Part shown: positions 22,037-35,686 of the stretch, in pieces
How positions within the stretch are numbered: position 1 is the first letter of the stretch
How the letters are laid out: the number at the start of each line of letters is the position of its first letter
DNA from: Rhizobiales bacterium Ga0077548
GTDB lineage: Bacteria; Pseudomonadota; Alphaproteobacteria; Rhizobiales; Xanthobacteraceae
Direction of reading: 5' to 3'
Assembly: GCA_001464215.1 (NCBI GenBank)
Contig: LNEZ01000026.1
Coordinates: 1 to 37,292, forward strand
DNA: 37,292 nucleotides
The notes under the pieces: model-generated
Told to the model about the DNA's origin: nothing
Databases searched by the model: none
Seen by the model: only the letters and a program-made list of their open reading frames with translations
Position numbers and translations under genes: made by a program

Positions 22037-24346
22037 TCAGGCCTTCTTGAGAAAGGAAGCCACCAGCTTCTTCTCGCCGGCCTTGTCGAACTCGACGGTC
22101 ACCTTGGTGCCTTCGACTTCCATCACTTCGCCATAACCGAACTTGTCGTGGAAGACGCGATCGCCGATGTCGAAGTTTTCGGAAGACCCGGTCGAACGCC
22201 CGATCACATCGCCTTCGATGGTCAGTCCGCGCCCGCGCGGGCTTTCCGAGAAGCCCTGCCCGCGGCGGGCTGCCGCGCGTTGCCAGCCGGGCGTCGAATA
22301 GCCGGAAGTAAAAGGCTCGGCACGATCGAAGCGGCTGTGCACCTGCGTGCCGTAGCCGGTAGTGGCATCCACCACCTCGACATGGGCTTCAGGCAGTTCG
22401 TCGAGAAAACGGCTCGGCACGGTCGTATTCCAGAGACCGTGCGTCTGCCGCCGCGAAGCGAAAGAGATCAACGCGCGCTGTTTTGCCCGCGTGATGCCAA
22501 CGTGTGCGAGCCTGCGCTCTTCTTCGAGGCCCGCGCGGCCAGTTTCGTCGAGCGAACGCTGGTGTGGAAGTAATCCTTCTTCCCATCCGGGCAGAAACAC
22601 AGTGTCGAACTCGAGACCCTTGGCCGAATGCAGCGTCATCAAGTTTACCTTGTCTGCATCGGCGCCGCCGTCCGCATCCATCACAAGCGAAACGTGCTCA
22701 AGGAAACCCTGCATATTCTCGAACTGCTCCATCGAGCGAACGAGTTCTTTCAGGTTTTCAAGACGGCCGGCCGCCTGCGCCGACTTGTCGTTCTTCCACA
22801 TTTCGGTATAGCCGGATTCATCAAGCACTATGCGCGCCAGCTCGGTGTGCGAGGTCGCTTCGAGTTGCGTGCGCCAACGATCGAATTGCGCGACCAGTTC
22901 GCGCAGCGCCGCACGCGGCTTCGGCTTTAAGTCTTCGGTCGAAGAGATCACCCGCGCGGCTTCCAGCATCGGCACCGAATTCTGGCGTGAATAATCATGC
23001 AACATCTGCATGGTGGTATCGCCAAGACCGCGCTTCGGCACATTCACGATGCGCTCGAAGGCAAGTCCGTCGGCCGGCGAGACGATCACGCGGAAATACG
23101 CCATCGCATCGCGGATTTCCTGCCGCTCGTAGAAGCGCGGACCGCCGATCACGCGATACGGCAGCCCCAAAGTCACGAAACGATCTTCGATTTCGCGCAT
23201 CTGGAACGACGCGCGCACAAGAATGGCAATATCCGAGAGCTTATGTTGCTTCCGCTGCAACTGTTCGATCTCTTCGCCGACCTGCCGGGCTTCTTCGGTC
23301 GAGTCCCACGCGCCGGTGACTTTCACCTTTTCGCCCGGCTCGTCTTCGGTGCGCAGCGTCTTGCCGAGGCGGCTTTTGTTCTTCGCGATCAGATGCGATG
23401 CAGCGGCAAGGATATTCGCGGTCGAGCGGTAATTGCGCTCGAGGCGAATAACTTTCGCGCCGGGAAAATCCTGCTCGAAGCAGATCGACTGGTCGTCGTC
23501 GCCGACGCAGCAGATATTGCGCGACCCTTGAGCAAGCAGACGCAGCCACAGATACTGCGCGACGTTCGTATCCTGATACTCGTCCACCAGCATGTAGCGG
23601 AAGCGCTGCTGATACTGCACAAGCACCTCGGCATTGTTCTGGAACAGCCGCAAGTTTTCCAAAAGCAGATCGCCGAAATCGACCGCGTTCAGAACTTTCA
23701 GCCGCGCTTGATAATCGATGTAGAGTTGTTTTCCCTTGCCGTTCGCAAACGACATCGCCTCGCCGGCGGGCACCTGCTCTGGGCCAAGACCGCGGTTCTT
23801 CCAGCCGTCGAGATAGCCGGCGAACAACCGCGCGGGCCAGCGCTTCTCATCGATATTGTCGGCTTGCAAGAGTTGCTTGATCAGCCGGATCTGGTCGTCG
23901 GTGTCTAAAATAGTGAAGCTCGGGTTCAGGCCCACAAGCTCCGCATGACGGCGCAGGATTTTCGCGCCTATCGAATGGAACGTACCCATCCACGGCATGC
24001 CTTCCACGACATCGCCAACCATGCGGCCAACGCGCTCTTTCATTTCGCGCGCGGCTTTGTTCGTGAACGTCACGGATAGAATGTTGGAGGGCCGCGCCTT
24101 TCCCGTCGCAAGCAGATGCGCGATTCGGGTCGTCAGCACCCGCGTCTTGCCTGTGCCCGCACCCGCAAGCACCAACACCGGACCGTCGAGGCTCTCGACT
24201 GCTTCGAGTTGCTCCGAGTTCAAGCCGTCGAGATAAGGCGCGATCGTGCTCGCGCGGGCACGCGCGGCAATCCCGCCGGGCTTTGGCGCAGGCGCTTCGT
24301 CGAGCGGAAAAGGTTTGAATTGCGGGTCGGCCACGTCGGCTTTCAC
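22037..24346 (-). CDS. UvrD/PcrA-type DNA helicase, motif III deleted
   Basis: A 769-residue superfamily 1A 3'-5' helicase of the UvrD/PcrA group. Most motifs are intact: Walker A AGAGTGKT (61-68), SVTFTNKAAREM (Ia), VDEYQDTN (Walker B, 254-261), RNYRST (IV), TLHSAKGLEFD (V) and HVGITRAK (VI). A PcrA-like basic tail ends with a tudor-like segment (DRVFHDKFGYGEVMEVEG). GDDDQSI (282-288) runs straight into CFEQDFPGAK, whereas relatives have about 13 residues here including YGWRGA, so motif III is missing (join at 23480-23484). The start is GTG 24346. Helicase activity may be lost. It is coupled to prmA. Confidence 0.88.
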   Translation of the reverse strand: MKADVADPQFKPFPLDEAPAPKPGGIAARARASTIAPYLDGLNSEQLEAVESLDGPVLVLAGAGTGKTRVLTTRIAHLLATGKARPSNILSVTFTNKAAREMKERVGRMVGDVVEGMPWMGTFHSIGAKILRRHAELVGLNPSFTILDTDDQIRLIKQLLQADNIDEKRWPARLFAGYLDGWKNRGLGPEQVPAGEAMSFANGKGKQLYIDYQARLKVLNAVDFGDLLLENLRLFQNNAEVLVQYQQRFRYMLVDEYQDTNVAQYLWLRLLAQGSRNICCVGDDDQSICFEQDFPGAKVIRLERNYRSTANILAAASHLIAKNKSRLGKTLRTEDEPGEKVKVTGAWDSTEEARQVGEEIEQLQRKQHKLSDIAILVRASFQMREIEDRFVTLGLPYRVIGGPRFYERQEIRDAMAYFRVIVSPADGLAFERIVNVPKRGLGDTTMQMLHDYSRQNSVPMLEAARVISSTEDLKPKPRAALRELVAQFDRWRTQLEATSHTELARIVLDESGYTEMWKNDKSAQAAGRLENLKELVRSMEQFENMQGFLEHVSLVMDADGGADADKVNLMTLHSAKGLEFDTVFLPGWEEGLLPHQRSLDETGRAGLEEERRLAHVGITRAKQRALISFASRRQTHGLWNTTVPSRFLDELPEAHVEVVDATTGYGTQVHSRFDRAEPFTSGYSTPGWQRAAARRGQGFSESPRGRGLTIEGDVIGRSTGSSENFDIGDRVFHDKFGYGEVMEVEGTKVTVEFDKAGEKKLVASFLKKA

Positions 24347-24367
24347 ATTTTGCTGATTCTAAGAACA

Positions 24368-24390
24368 AAATGGCATCGCAAGTGCCATTT
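24368..24390. promoter_or_regulatory. Perfect inverted repeat upstream of the helicase
   Basis: AAATGGCA-TCGCAAG-TGCCATTT is an 8-bp perfect inverted repeat with a 7-bp centre, 22 nt before the helicase start, in the divergent promoter region shared with pepP. It could be an operator or an mRNA hairpin. It is not the alphaproteobacterial LexA box (GTTC-N7-GTTC). Confidence 0.4.
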
Positions 24391-24489
24391 GGCGAGGGTA
24401 CGGGTCTAATTGCCGCGCGAATTAAGGCTGAAATAGCGGCATTCCGAGCCGCGCTGTTGCACCTGGAACTGAGCGCCTAAACTAAACGA

Positions 24490-26291
24490 ATGTTCGAAGC
24501 GAAATTCCAGACCTTCCGGGACGAAGGCGACAAGACGCAGTCCGGCGCGCGGCTCAAAGCCTTGCGCGCAGAGCTGGCGCGGCAAGGCGTGGATGCCTTC
24601 ATCTTCTCGCGCGCCGACGAGCACCAAAACGAATACGTGCCGCCTTCCGAGGAGCGCGTGGCTTGGCTCACGGGCTTTACCGGCTCGGCCGCGATTGTCG
24701 TCGTCCTTGCCGACAGGGCCGTGCTCTTCACCGACGGCCGCTACACGCTTCAGGCAAAAGACCAGATCGACACGAAGCTGTTCTCGATCGAACACATGAT
24801 CGAAAAGCCCACCTCGAAGTGGCTTGCGGAAAATCTCCCGACTGGTGCCGTATTAGGATACGACCCATGGCGCACGACCTCCGACGGTGTCGAGCGGCTG
24901 GAGAAAGCCGTGAAGGAAGCCGGTAGCAGGCTCGTCGCAGTAAAAGAAAACCCGCTCGACAAAGTCTGGACCGGGCGCCCCTCTCCGCCGCTGACGCCGG
25001 TCGTATTGCATGGCGTGAAATTCTCCGGCGAAGAGGCAACCAAGAAAATCGCGCGCATCCGCGAGGTGCTCGCAAAAGAAAAAATTGGCGTCGCCGTGCT
25101 ATCCGATCCCGCCTCGGTGGCGTGGACCTTCAACATCCGCGGCAATGATGTTGCGCATACGCCGCTGCCGCTGTCATGGGCGATTTTGCCGCGCGAGGGC
25201 GAGCCGCAGCTTTTCGTCGATGCCCGCAAACTCTCGAACGAAGTGCGCGATGCGCTTGCGAAGCTCGCAGACGTGCGTGAGCCGCGCGAACTCGAAGTCG
25301 AATTGCACGAGGCGGCGCGGGGAACGAGCGTACGGCTCGATTCTGCGACCGCGCCTGCACGCCTCGCCGAGATTGTGACGCAGGCCGGCAGTAGTATCTC
25401 GAAAGGCGCGGACCCGGTCACGAACCTGAAAGCGATCAAGAACGAAACCGAAATCGCGGGTATGCGCGCAGCACACCTGCGCGATGGCGTGGCGCTGACG
25501 CGCTATCTGGCATGGCTGGATCGCGAAGCGCCGGGCGGCAAGATTTCGGAAATCGATGCGGTCGCAGCACTCGAAACCTTCCGCTTTGAAACCGGCAAGC
25601 TGAAAGAGATTTCCTTTCCGACGATTTCCGGCGCGGGCCCGAACGGCGCAATCGTGCATTACCGCGTGACGGAGGCGACCAACCGCAAGCTAAAATCCGG
25701 CGAACTCTTTCTGGTCGATAGCGGCGCGCAATATGAAGACGGCACAACAGATGTAACGCGCACAATCGCAATCGGCACGCCGTCACAGGAAATGCGCGAG
25801 CGTTTCACGCTTGTCCTGAAAGGTCATATCGCAGTGGCAAACGCGGTATTCCCCGAGGGCACCAACGGCGCGCAGCTTGACCCTTTCGCACGCCGCGCGC
25901 TGTGGGAAGCGGGCCTCGACTTCGACCACGGTACCGGCCACGGCGTAGGCAGCTATCTTTCCGTGCACGAAGGCCCGGCGCGCATTTCGAAACTCGGGAG
26001 TGCCGCGCTCCTCCCCGGCATGATTCCAAAGCGGGCGCTTACGGCATCCGTATCGAAAATCTTCTGCTTGTCGAGAAACGTAAAGCCGGGATCGAAAAGC
26101 CATTGCTCGGCTTTGAGACGTTGACCTTTGCGCCAATCGATCTTCGCCTCGTCGAACTGAAACTGATGAGCGCGGAAGAAATCGCGTGGCTGAACGCGTA
26201 TCACGCGGAAGTAGCCAAGAAGATCGGCCCCGCGCTCGACGCCACCGACCGCAAATGGCTCGCACAGGCGACCGCTGCGCTTAAAGCCTAA
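24490..26291 (+). pseudogene. pepP: Aminopeptidase P (M24B), frameshifted
   Basis: A roughly 600-residue Xaa-Pro aminopeptidase read in two frames. The N-terminal creatinase domain (about 1-310) precedes the pita-bread catalytic domain. Metal ligands Asp410 and Asp421 (VDSGAQYEDGTTDVT) and His484 (HGTGHGVGSY) are intact. After GPARISKLG...LLPGMI (Ile512) the frame is lost and resumes at 26028 as KAGAYGIRIENLLLVEK through to the natural C terminus (WLAQATAALKA). Relatives have LSNEPGYY between these points: 24 nt are replaced by 2, a net loss of 22 nt that removes one metal-ligand glutamate and shifts the frame. Without a correction the product ends at 26124 with a wrong tail. Confidence 0.82.
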
Positions 26292-26355
26292 GCAGGGAAC
26301 CGTACGCAACGGCGGGCGTTTCAATCTCACGCCATCGCAGACGTGAGGCTAGAAT

Positions 26356-26511
26356 ATGCTTTCAACCATTCTCATCGTACTTCTGATTTTGATCCTGGTC
26401 GGCGCGCTGCCGCGCTGGGGCTACAGCGGCAACTGGGGCTACGGTCCCGGCGGTCTCGTCGGCGTGATCCTGATTATCGTCGTCGTGCTCGCGCTCGCGG
26501 GAAGAATTTAA
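26356..26511 (+). CDS. DUF3309 small membrane protein
   Basis: A 51-residue protein matching the DUF3309 pattern: a hydrophobic N-terminal helix (MLSTILIVLLILILVGALP), the conserved middle WGYSGNWGYGPGG, and a second helix (VGVILIIVVVLALAGRI). The ATG follows GAGGCTAGA. The stop directly abuts the stop of the convergent ligA gene (26511/26512). DUF3309 proteins are common in Hyphomicrobiales; function unknown, probably envelope-associated. Confidence 0.85.
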   Translation: MLSTILIVLLILILVGALPRWGYSGNWGYGPGGLVGVILIIVVVLALAGRI

Positions 26512-30301
<3,790 letters not shown>

Positions 30302-30407
30302 GAATACTCGCCGTATCGGCAAAGCCGATTCGGCCCATTGAGAACGAAACGTGATTGAAGATTAGCAGGAAGGACGCGTCAATTCGCGCCCGGCACGGGC
30401 AACAAAA

Positions 30408-31289
30408 TTAGCCCCGGATGCTGCCCCAGGCGCGGCTGATCCAGGAGCCTTTATCTTCGCGCGGAACATTGCCGCCCGTGGTCACGAGCGCATAGGCGTC
30501 CTTGTACCAGGGGCTGTCAGGGAAGTTGTGGCCGAGCACGACGGCGGCGGTCTGCGCTTCGTTGACGATACCGAGCGACATATAGGCCTCGGTGAGGCGC
30601 GCGAGCGCTTCCTCGACGTGCCGCGTGTTCTGGTACTTGGTGACGACGACTTTGAAGCGGTTGATCGCGCCGGTGTAGTTGCGGTTCTTCAGGTAGTAGC
30701 GGCCGGTCACCATTTCCTTGGCGGCGAGCTGGTCGCGGGCGACATCGACCTTCTTGCGTGCGCTGGTCGCATATTCTGTGTCCGGATATTTGCGGATCAC
30801 TTCGGTCAGCGCATCGAGGGCGGTCTCGGTGCGGCGCTGGTCATGCTCGATGTTCGGAATTTCGTCGAACAGCGCGGAGGCCGCGAGATACTGCGCATAG
30901 GCCGCATCCGGGCTGCCCGGATGCAGCGCCAGATAACGGCGCGCGGCGGCAACGGTCTCGGGATGTTTCTGGCCTTCGTAATAGGCATAAGCCGACATCA
31001 GCAGCGACTTGCGACCGAACTCCGAATACGGATGCTGACGATCGACTTCCTCAAACTTTTTGGCCGCGGCGGCATATTCCTTCTTGTTCAGAAGGGTGAG
31101 CGCCTCGTTGTAGAGCAGGTCCGCGGGCTGGTCCGGCAGGAGCTCATCGTCTTTCTTGTCGCCCCAAAGACTGCCCAGGCTGAAGCCAGAGAAGCTGGCG
31201 CAGCCCGCGAGCGAAATACCGAGCGGCAGGATCGCGAGCACCCGAAGTGCTGCGGCAAAACCCGTGCTGCGTAGCTTGCTGGAAAGCAT
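30408..31289 (-). CDS. bamD: Outer-membrane assembly lipoprotein BamD
   Basis: A 293-residue lipoprotein of the BAM complex, which inserts beta-barrel proteins in the outer membrane. The lipobox LAGC puts the lipidated Cys at residue 30. The mature part has TPR repeats: ADLLYNEALTLLNKKEYAAAAKKFEEVDRQHPYSEFGRKS, TVAAARRYLALHPGSPDAAYAQY-like TVAAARRYLALHPGSPD, RTETALDALTEVIRKYPDTEYA, and NYTGAINRFKVVVTKYQNTRH. ATG 31289 is chosen because the signal peptide begins there; an in-frame start at 31343 would add 18 polar residues. It sits between lpxC and recN, as in many alphaproteobacteria. Confidence 0.94.
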   Translation of the reverse strand: MLSSKLRSTGFAAALRVLAILPLGISLAGCASFSGFSLGSLWGDKKDDELLPDQPADLLYNEALTLLNKKEYAAAAKKFEEVDRQHPYSEFGRKSLLMSAYAYYEGQKHPETVAAARRYLALHPGSPDAAYAQYLAASALFDEIPNIEHDQRRTETALDALTEVIRKYPDTEYATSARKKVDVARDQLAAKEMVTGRYYLKNRNYTGAINRFKVVVTKYQNTRHVEEALARLTEAYMSLGIVNEAQTAAVVLGHNFPDSPWYKDAYALVTTGGNVPREDKGSWISRAWGSIRG

Positions 31290-31414
31290 TGGTACTCGAA
31301 CCCGCTGATGAAGGGCCTCTCGGCCCCGCCCCTTGATTGGCATGGGATAGCGAAACTAGCGCGTCCCGGCTACGGCGCTAACGGCCGAATCCGCCGCGAT
31401 TATGGCTGAAAAAG

Positions 31415-32347
31415 TTAAGAAAGGTCAGCGCGATAGGCCGGGGAGACCTGGGCGCCGATTTCGGCGTGTCCCCGGCGGCGCTTGGCGGCCGGTTCAGCTT
31501 CCACAACCGTCCAGGCGGAGCGATCCGCCATCAGGGCTGCGACCACGGCTGCATTGAGCTTGTGGCCGCCGCAGAGCGAACGATAGCGGCCGAGGATCGG
31601 CAGACCCGCCATGGCAAGGTCGCCGACCGCGTCGAGCGCCTTGTGGCGAACGAACTCGTCGGCAAAACGCAGGCCTTCTGGGTTCAGCACGCGATCGTCG
31701 GCAAGGCAGATCGTGTTGTCGAGCGAAGCGCCGAGCGCAAGACCGGCACCCCAAAGCTTCGACACGTCGCGCATGAAGCCGAAGGTGCGGGCGCGGGAAA
31801 GGTCGTCGCGGAAAACGTCCGGTGTGATCATGCCGGCATAGCGCTGGCGGCCGATCGCGGCGTGCTCGAATTCGATTTCGACTTCGACGCGGAAGCCGGC
31901 GTCGTAGGGAAGTAATTCAGCCGAAGCGCGGCCATTTTCGACCTTGATCGGCTTCAAAATCTTGATGTAGCGGCGCGCAGCTTCCTGCGTTTCCACGCCG
32001 ACAGCATCGATTGCCTCGACGAAGTTCGCGGATGAGCCGTCGAAAGCCGGGATTTCTTCGCCCTCGACCTCGACCACGACGTTATCGATGCCGAGACCGC
32101 CGAAAGCGGCCATCAGGTGTTCGACGGTGGAGCATTTGGAGCCGTTGGTATCGCCGATGACGGTAGCGAAATCGGTGTTACGAACGGCTTCAGGGCCTAC
32201 CGAGATTTTTTTGCCGTGAATTTTGAAGACGATGCCGGTATTCGGCGCAGCGGGCATAAGGCTGATGCGGGCGGGAGTACCGGAATGAAGGCCGCGGCCC
32301 GTGAGGTCCACGCGATCAGCGAGGGTGGATTGAAACTGAACTTGCAT
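31415..32347 (-). CDS. lpxC: UDP-3-O-acyl-N-acetylglucosamine deacetylase
   Basis: A 310-residue zinc enzyme catalysing the committed step of lipid A synthesis. Zinc ligands and catalytic residues are visible: His77 (STVEHLMAAF), His235 and Asp239 (FVRHKALDAVGD), and the general acid His262 (GGHKLNAAVV). The N terminus has LTGRGLHSG, and the middle has ARTFGFMRDV and RVLNPEGLRF. It is separated from ftsZ by about 310 nt carrying the ftsZ terminator, so it may have its own promoter. Confidence 0.96.
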   Translation of the reverse strand: MQVQFQSTLADRVDLTGRGLHSGTPARISLMPAAPNTGIVFKIHGKKISVGPEAVRNTDFATVIGDTNGSKCSTVEHLMAAFGGLGIDNVVVEVEGEEIPAFDGSSANFVEAIDAVGVETQEAARRYIKILKPIKVENGRASAELLPYDAGFRVEVEIEFEHAAIGRQRYAGMITPDVFRDDLSRARTFGFMRDVSKLWGAGLALGASLDNTICLADDRVLNPEGLRFADEFVRHKALDAVGDLAMAGLPILGRYRSLCGGHKLNAAVVAALMADRSAWTVVEAEPAAKRRRGHAEIGAQVSPAYRADLS

Positions 32348-32602
32348 CCCGCCGTACCAAAGCCGCTCGAAAAGATCGCCCGGCTTTTGCCCCAGTTACT
32401 GTCCCAGTTCCAAGGCCACATTTCCCCGTGGTTTCTTGGATTTAGGGACACTACCCCCTCACCCCTGCGTCACAAGTCACGGTTTCTTACGCTTTGTTAC
32501 GAAATCTTGCCGGGTTCGCGGCTATTTTTCGCCACGATTTCAAGGGGCTGGCAACCCTACTCGTCCACAGCTTTTCCACAGGCGGCCAATTCGTGAGCAG
32601 GC
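32348..32602. other. Intergenic region upstream of lpxC, no gene seen
   Basis: Together with the ftsZ terminator this makes the ~310-nt gap between lpxC and ftsZ. I see no ORF with coding character. It should hold the lpxC promoter and leader, but no clear -35/-10 pair can be named. A T-rich stretch with GTTACGAAATCTTGCC lies in the middle. Confidence 0.4.
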
Positions 32603-32637
32603 CCAAAAACAAGACGCCCCGGCGTGACCGGGGCGTC
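32603..32637 (-). terminator. ftsZ terminator
   Basis: GACGCCCCGG / CCGGGGCGTC form a perfect 10-bp stem (32613-32622 with 32628-32637). Read on the minus strand it is followed by TTGTTTTTG. It lies about 20 nt after the ftsZ stop and closes the ddl-ftsQ-ftsA-ftsZ unit. Confidence 0.92.
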
Positions 32638-32657
32638 CAGAATCTAGGCCTTTAGGC

Positions 32658-34307
32658 TTAGGCTTGGCGGCGCAGGAAGGCCGGGATTTCCAGATCGTCC
32701 TGGGCTTCCGCCGGACGGGCCGGACGGCTGCCCGGATCGAGCAGGCTGCGGCCTTCCGGACGACGAACTGCGACCGGCTCAGGTGCCACTTCAGCCCTGC
32801 GGCGAGCCATGGTCTGCGGCGGCGAGAGGTCGTCCTCGCTATCTGCCTTGCGGGTCTTGCCGCTGAAGCTCGACGCGAGCTTCTCGAGCAGGTTCATCTG
32901 GCGCTTTTCGATCGAATGATCGTCCGACATATCCTCGTTGCGGGCGCGCATCTGGTTCTGGGCTGGCATCGGGAATTCGTCGATCCTCGGCATACGCGGA
33001 CGCAGCGGCGGGCGCTCCGCCTGTTCCGGCACGTAAGGATCACGGTCTTCCGGCTCATCGTTGCGCGGAGCCAACCGCTCCATTTCTTCGATCAACGGCT
33101 GGAAGAAGGTCGGGCGGCGCTCGAGCGGACGGATCGTCACTTCGTCGATCTCAGCCGAGGGCTCGGCATAGTCATCCGCGTACTCTTCGTAGTGCTCTTC
33201 CTGCGGCAGTCCGGGCTGCAAAGAAAGCGGGATATGCGGCACGTCAGCGGTGAAATTGGTCGCGCGCACCGACGGCGACGGCGCCGAGCGGCTGTGGTTC
33301 GAGAAGGTTTCGCGCTGCATATCCGGATGCGAGGCCCCGGCAGCGGTTTCGATGCCGGTTGCAACGACCGACACACGAACGATGCCCTCCAGGCTTTCGT
33401 CGAAGGTCGCGCCGAGGATGATGTTCGCGTCGTGATCGACTTCGTCGCGAATACGGGTCGCGGCTTCGTCCACTTCATGCAGCTTGAGATCGCGGCCGCC
33501 AGTGATCGAGATGAGCAGGCCACGCGCGCCGCGCATGGTGGTCTCATCCAGCAGCGGATTGTTGATCGCATTTTCGGCAGCCCGCAGTGCGCGCTGTTCG
33601 CCCGATGCTTCGCCGGTACCCATCATCGCCTTACCCATTTCGCGCATGACCGTGCGAACGTCGGCGAAGTCGAGATTGATGAGGCCTTCCTTCACCATGA
33701 GGTCGGTGATGCAGGCCACGCCCGAGTAGAGCACCTGATCGGCCATCGCGAATGCGTCGGCGAATGTCGTTTCCTTGTTCGCGACCCGGAACAGATTCTG
33801 GTTCGGGATCACGATCAGCGTATCGACGTGCTTGGAAAGCTCCTCGATACCGGCATCCGCGAGCTTCATGCGGCGCGAGCCTTCGAAGAAGAACGGCTTG
33901 GTCACTACACCGACCGTGAGAATGCCGAGTTCTTTTGCGACGCGCGCAATCACCGGCGCCGCACCCGTTCCGGTGCCGCCGCCCATGCCCGCGGTGACAA
34001 ACACCATGTGCACGCCCTGGAGCATATCGCGCACTTCCGCGATCGCTTCTTCAGCCGCGCTCTTGCCGACTTCCGGATGCGAACCGGCACCGAGGCCTTG
34101 CGTAGCCTCGAGACCGATCTGGATCACGCGCTTTGCTTTTGAGGAGGTCAGCGCCTGCGCATCGGTGTTCGCGACCACGAACTCGCAGCCCTGCAATCCG
34201 GCCGCGATCATATTGTTGACGGCATTGCCGCCGGCGCCACCGACACCAAACACGGTGATGTGCGGCTTCAACTCCCGGATATCCGGCATCTGCAGATTGA
34301 TCGTCAT
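32658..34307 (-). CDS. ftsZ: Cell division GTPase FtsZ
   Basis: A 549-residue tubulin homologue that forms the Z ring. The GTPase domain has [14 protein letters not shown] (21-34), the tubulin signature [10 protein letters not shown] (109-118), NQNLFRVAN and the T7 loop [12 protein letters not shown] long disordered Arg/Pro/Glu-rich linker (about 350-535) leads to the conserved tail [12 protein letters not shown] that binds FtsA. ATG 34307 is preferred, with AAGAGGTGA upstream. The frame also runs to an ATG at 34388 that overlaps the ftsA stop (TGATGA), giving a possible 27-residue longer form. Confidence 0.96.
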   Translation of the reverse strand: MTINLQMPDIRELKPHITVFGVGGAGGNAVNNMIAAGLQGCEFVVANTDAQALTSSKAKRVIQIGLEATQGLGAGSHPEVGKSAAEEAIAEVRDMLQGVHMVFVTAGMGGGTGTGAAPVIARVAKELGILTVGVVTKPFFFEGSRRMKLADAGIEELSKHVDTLIVIPNQNLFRVANKETTFADAFAMADQVLYSGVACITDLMVKEGLINLDFADVRTVMREMGKAMMGTGEASGEQRALRAAENAINNPLLDETTMRGARGLLISITGGRDLKLHEVDEAATRIRDEVDHDANIILGATFDESLEGIVRVSVVATGIETAAGASHPDMQRETFSNHSRSAPSPSVRATNFTADVPHIPLSLQPGLPQEEHYEEYADDYAEPSAEIDEVTIRPLERRPTFFQPLIEEMERLAPRNDEPEDRDPYVPEQAERPPLRPRMPRIDEFPMPAQNQMRARNEDMSDDHSIEKRQMNLLEKLASSFSGKTRKADSEDDLSPPQTMARRRAEVAPEPVAVRRPEGRSLLDPGSRPARPAEAQDDLEIPAFLRRQA

Positions 34308-34387
34308 TTCGTCACCTCTTGCCGCGGCGTTTGCCGTGCCTACTGAACTCTCACTGCCGGGATACGCCGGCACGTTGTCGTCGATCA

Positions 34388-35686
34388 TCAGAAACTTTCC
34401 TTGAACCAGCGGCCTACGCGCCGGAGATAGTTGCTTTCATGCGGCGCGAGACGCCGTCTCGGTTCGAAATGCTCACGTCCCGCGAATTGCGGATAGGCAG
34501 CGAGACCCGCTGCGACCGCGAAAGCCGGGCCGTGCGCCGCGCGATTAAGTCCTGCGATTGCGCGCGGGTTGGCCACGCGAACGCTTGCGCCGAACAAACG
34601 GCTCGCAAGTTCGCCGACACCGCCAAGTTGCGCACCGCCGCCCGTCAGCACGATCCGGCGGCCGGTAAGATTGAGAATGCCCGCCTGCGACATACGCTCG
34701 TGCAGCATCTCGAAAATCTCGTCGATACGCGCACGCACGATGCGGATGACCTGCGCGCGGGTCGTAGAGTTGCCGCGGTCGTGCGAGTTCGCATCGATCG
34801 CCGGCACCATGATGAGATCGGTATGGTCCGAGCCGCCTTCGATCACGTCGCCGTAAAGCGTCTTGATGCGCTCGGCTTCGGACAGCTTCGTGGAAAGGCC
34901 GCGCGCAAGATCGACGGTCACGTTGAAACTGCCGACTGCAATCGCATCCATGTGCACGCAGGTATCGTTCAGGAAGGCCGCAAGCGTCGTCGTGCCAGCG
35001 CCCAGATCGATCACGGTCGCGCCGAGTTCGGCTTCGTCGTCGGAGAGTGCGGCAATGCCCGCAGCATAAGGAGCCGCAATGATGCCTTCGACCGAGAGAT
35101 GACAGCGCTCGACACAGAGAACGAGATTCTGGAGCGCCGGGTAATCCGCGGTCGCGACATGAAGATCGACCGCGAGCGCGCGCCCGAGCATTCCGCGCGG
35201 GTCCTGAATGTTCGATACATCGTCGAGGTGATAGGCAATCGGGATCGAATGCAGCACCGCGCGGCCATCGCGCACCGAGTGTACGCTCGCGGCATCCAGC
35301 ACGCGCGCAATATCGCCGCCTTCGACCGAGCTTCCCGGAACGCGCACGGACGCTGCGAAGGATTCGCTGCCCAAGCGCCCGCCGGTGACGGAGAGCACGA
35401 CGGAAGCGATCTCGACCTTTGCCGAACGCTCGGCTTGATCGACCGCGCGGCGGATCGATTCTTCCGCGGCCTCGATGTCGACGACCGTGCCGGCCTTGAT
35501 GCCGAAGGCGCGGGTATGGCCGAAGCCGATCACTTCCACCGAGTGCGTGCGATTGCGCGGCATATCGCGGCCGCGCTCGGCTTTGAGCTTCGCGATCACG
35601 CAGGCAATCTTGCTGGTGCCGATGTCGAGTGCGGCCACGATGGTGGAGCGCTTGGCTCCAAGCGGTTTCATGCGGGGCGCAATCAT
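34388..35686 (-). CDS. ftsA: Cell division protein FtsA
   Basis: A 432-residue actin-like ATPase that tethers FtsZ to the membrane. It shows the phosphate-1 motif ([17 protein letters not shown]), the 1C insertion ([20 protein letters not shown]), the phosphate-2 motif ([14 protein letters not shown]) and the adenosine motif ([13 protein letters not shown]). The amphipathic C-terminal end ([15 protein letters not shown]) is the membrane anchor. The ATG overlaps the ftsQ stop by 4 nt (ATGA at 35683-35686). Its stop lies next to, and overlaps, the upstream candidate start of ftsZ. Confidence 0.96.
   Translation of the reverse strand: MIAPRMKPLGAKRSTIVAALDIGTSKIACVIAKLKAERGRDMPRNRTHSVEVIGFGHTRAFGIKAGTVVDIEAAEESIRRAVDQAERSAKVEIASVVLSVTGGRLGSESFAASVRVPGSSVEGGDIARVLDAASVHSVRDGRAVLHSIPIAYHLDDVSNIQDPRGMLGRALAVDLHVATADYPALQNLVLCVERCHLSVEGIIAAPYAAGIAALSDDEAELGATVIDLGAGTTTLAAFLNDTCVHMDAIAVGSFNVTVDLARGLSTKLSEAERIKTLYGDVIEGGSDHTDLIMVPAIDANSHDRGNSTTRAQVIRIVRARIDEIFEMLHERMSQAGILNLTGRRIVLTGGGAQLGGVGELASRLFGASVRVANPRAIAGLNRAAHGPAFAVAAGLAAYPQFAGREHFEPRRRLAPHESNYLRRVGRWFKESF

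Noticed and set aside
30302-30407. A possible LexA box before recN
   Set aside because: A single GTTC is present but no second one at the required 7-nt spacing.
32664-34142. A 492-residue open frame on the plus strand
   Set aside because: It is antisense to ftsZ, His/Arg-rich and without a domain or a plausible ribosome site.
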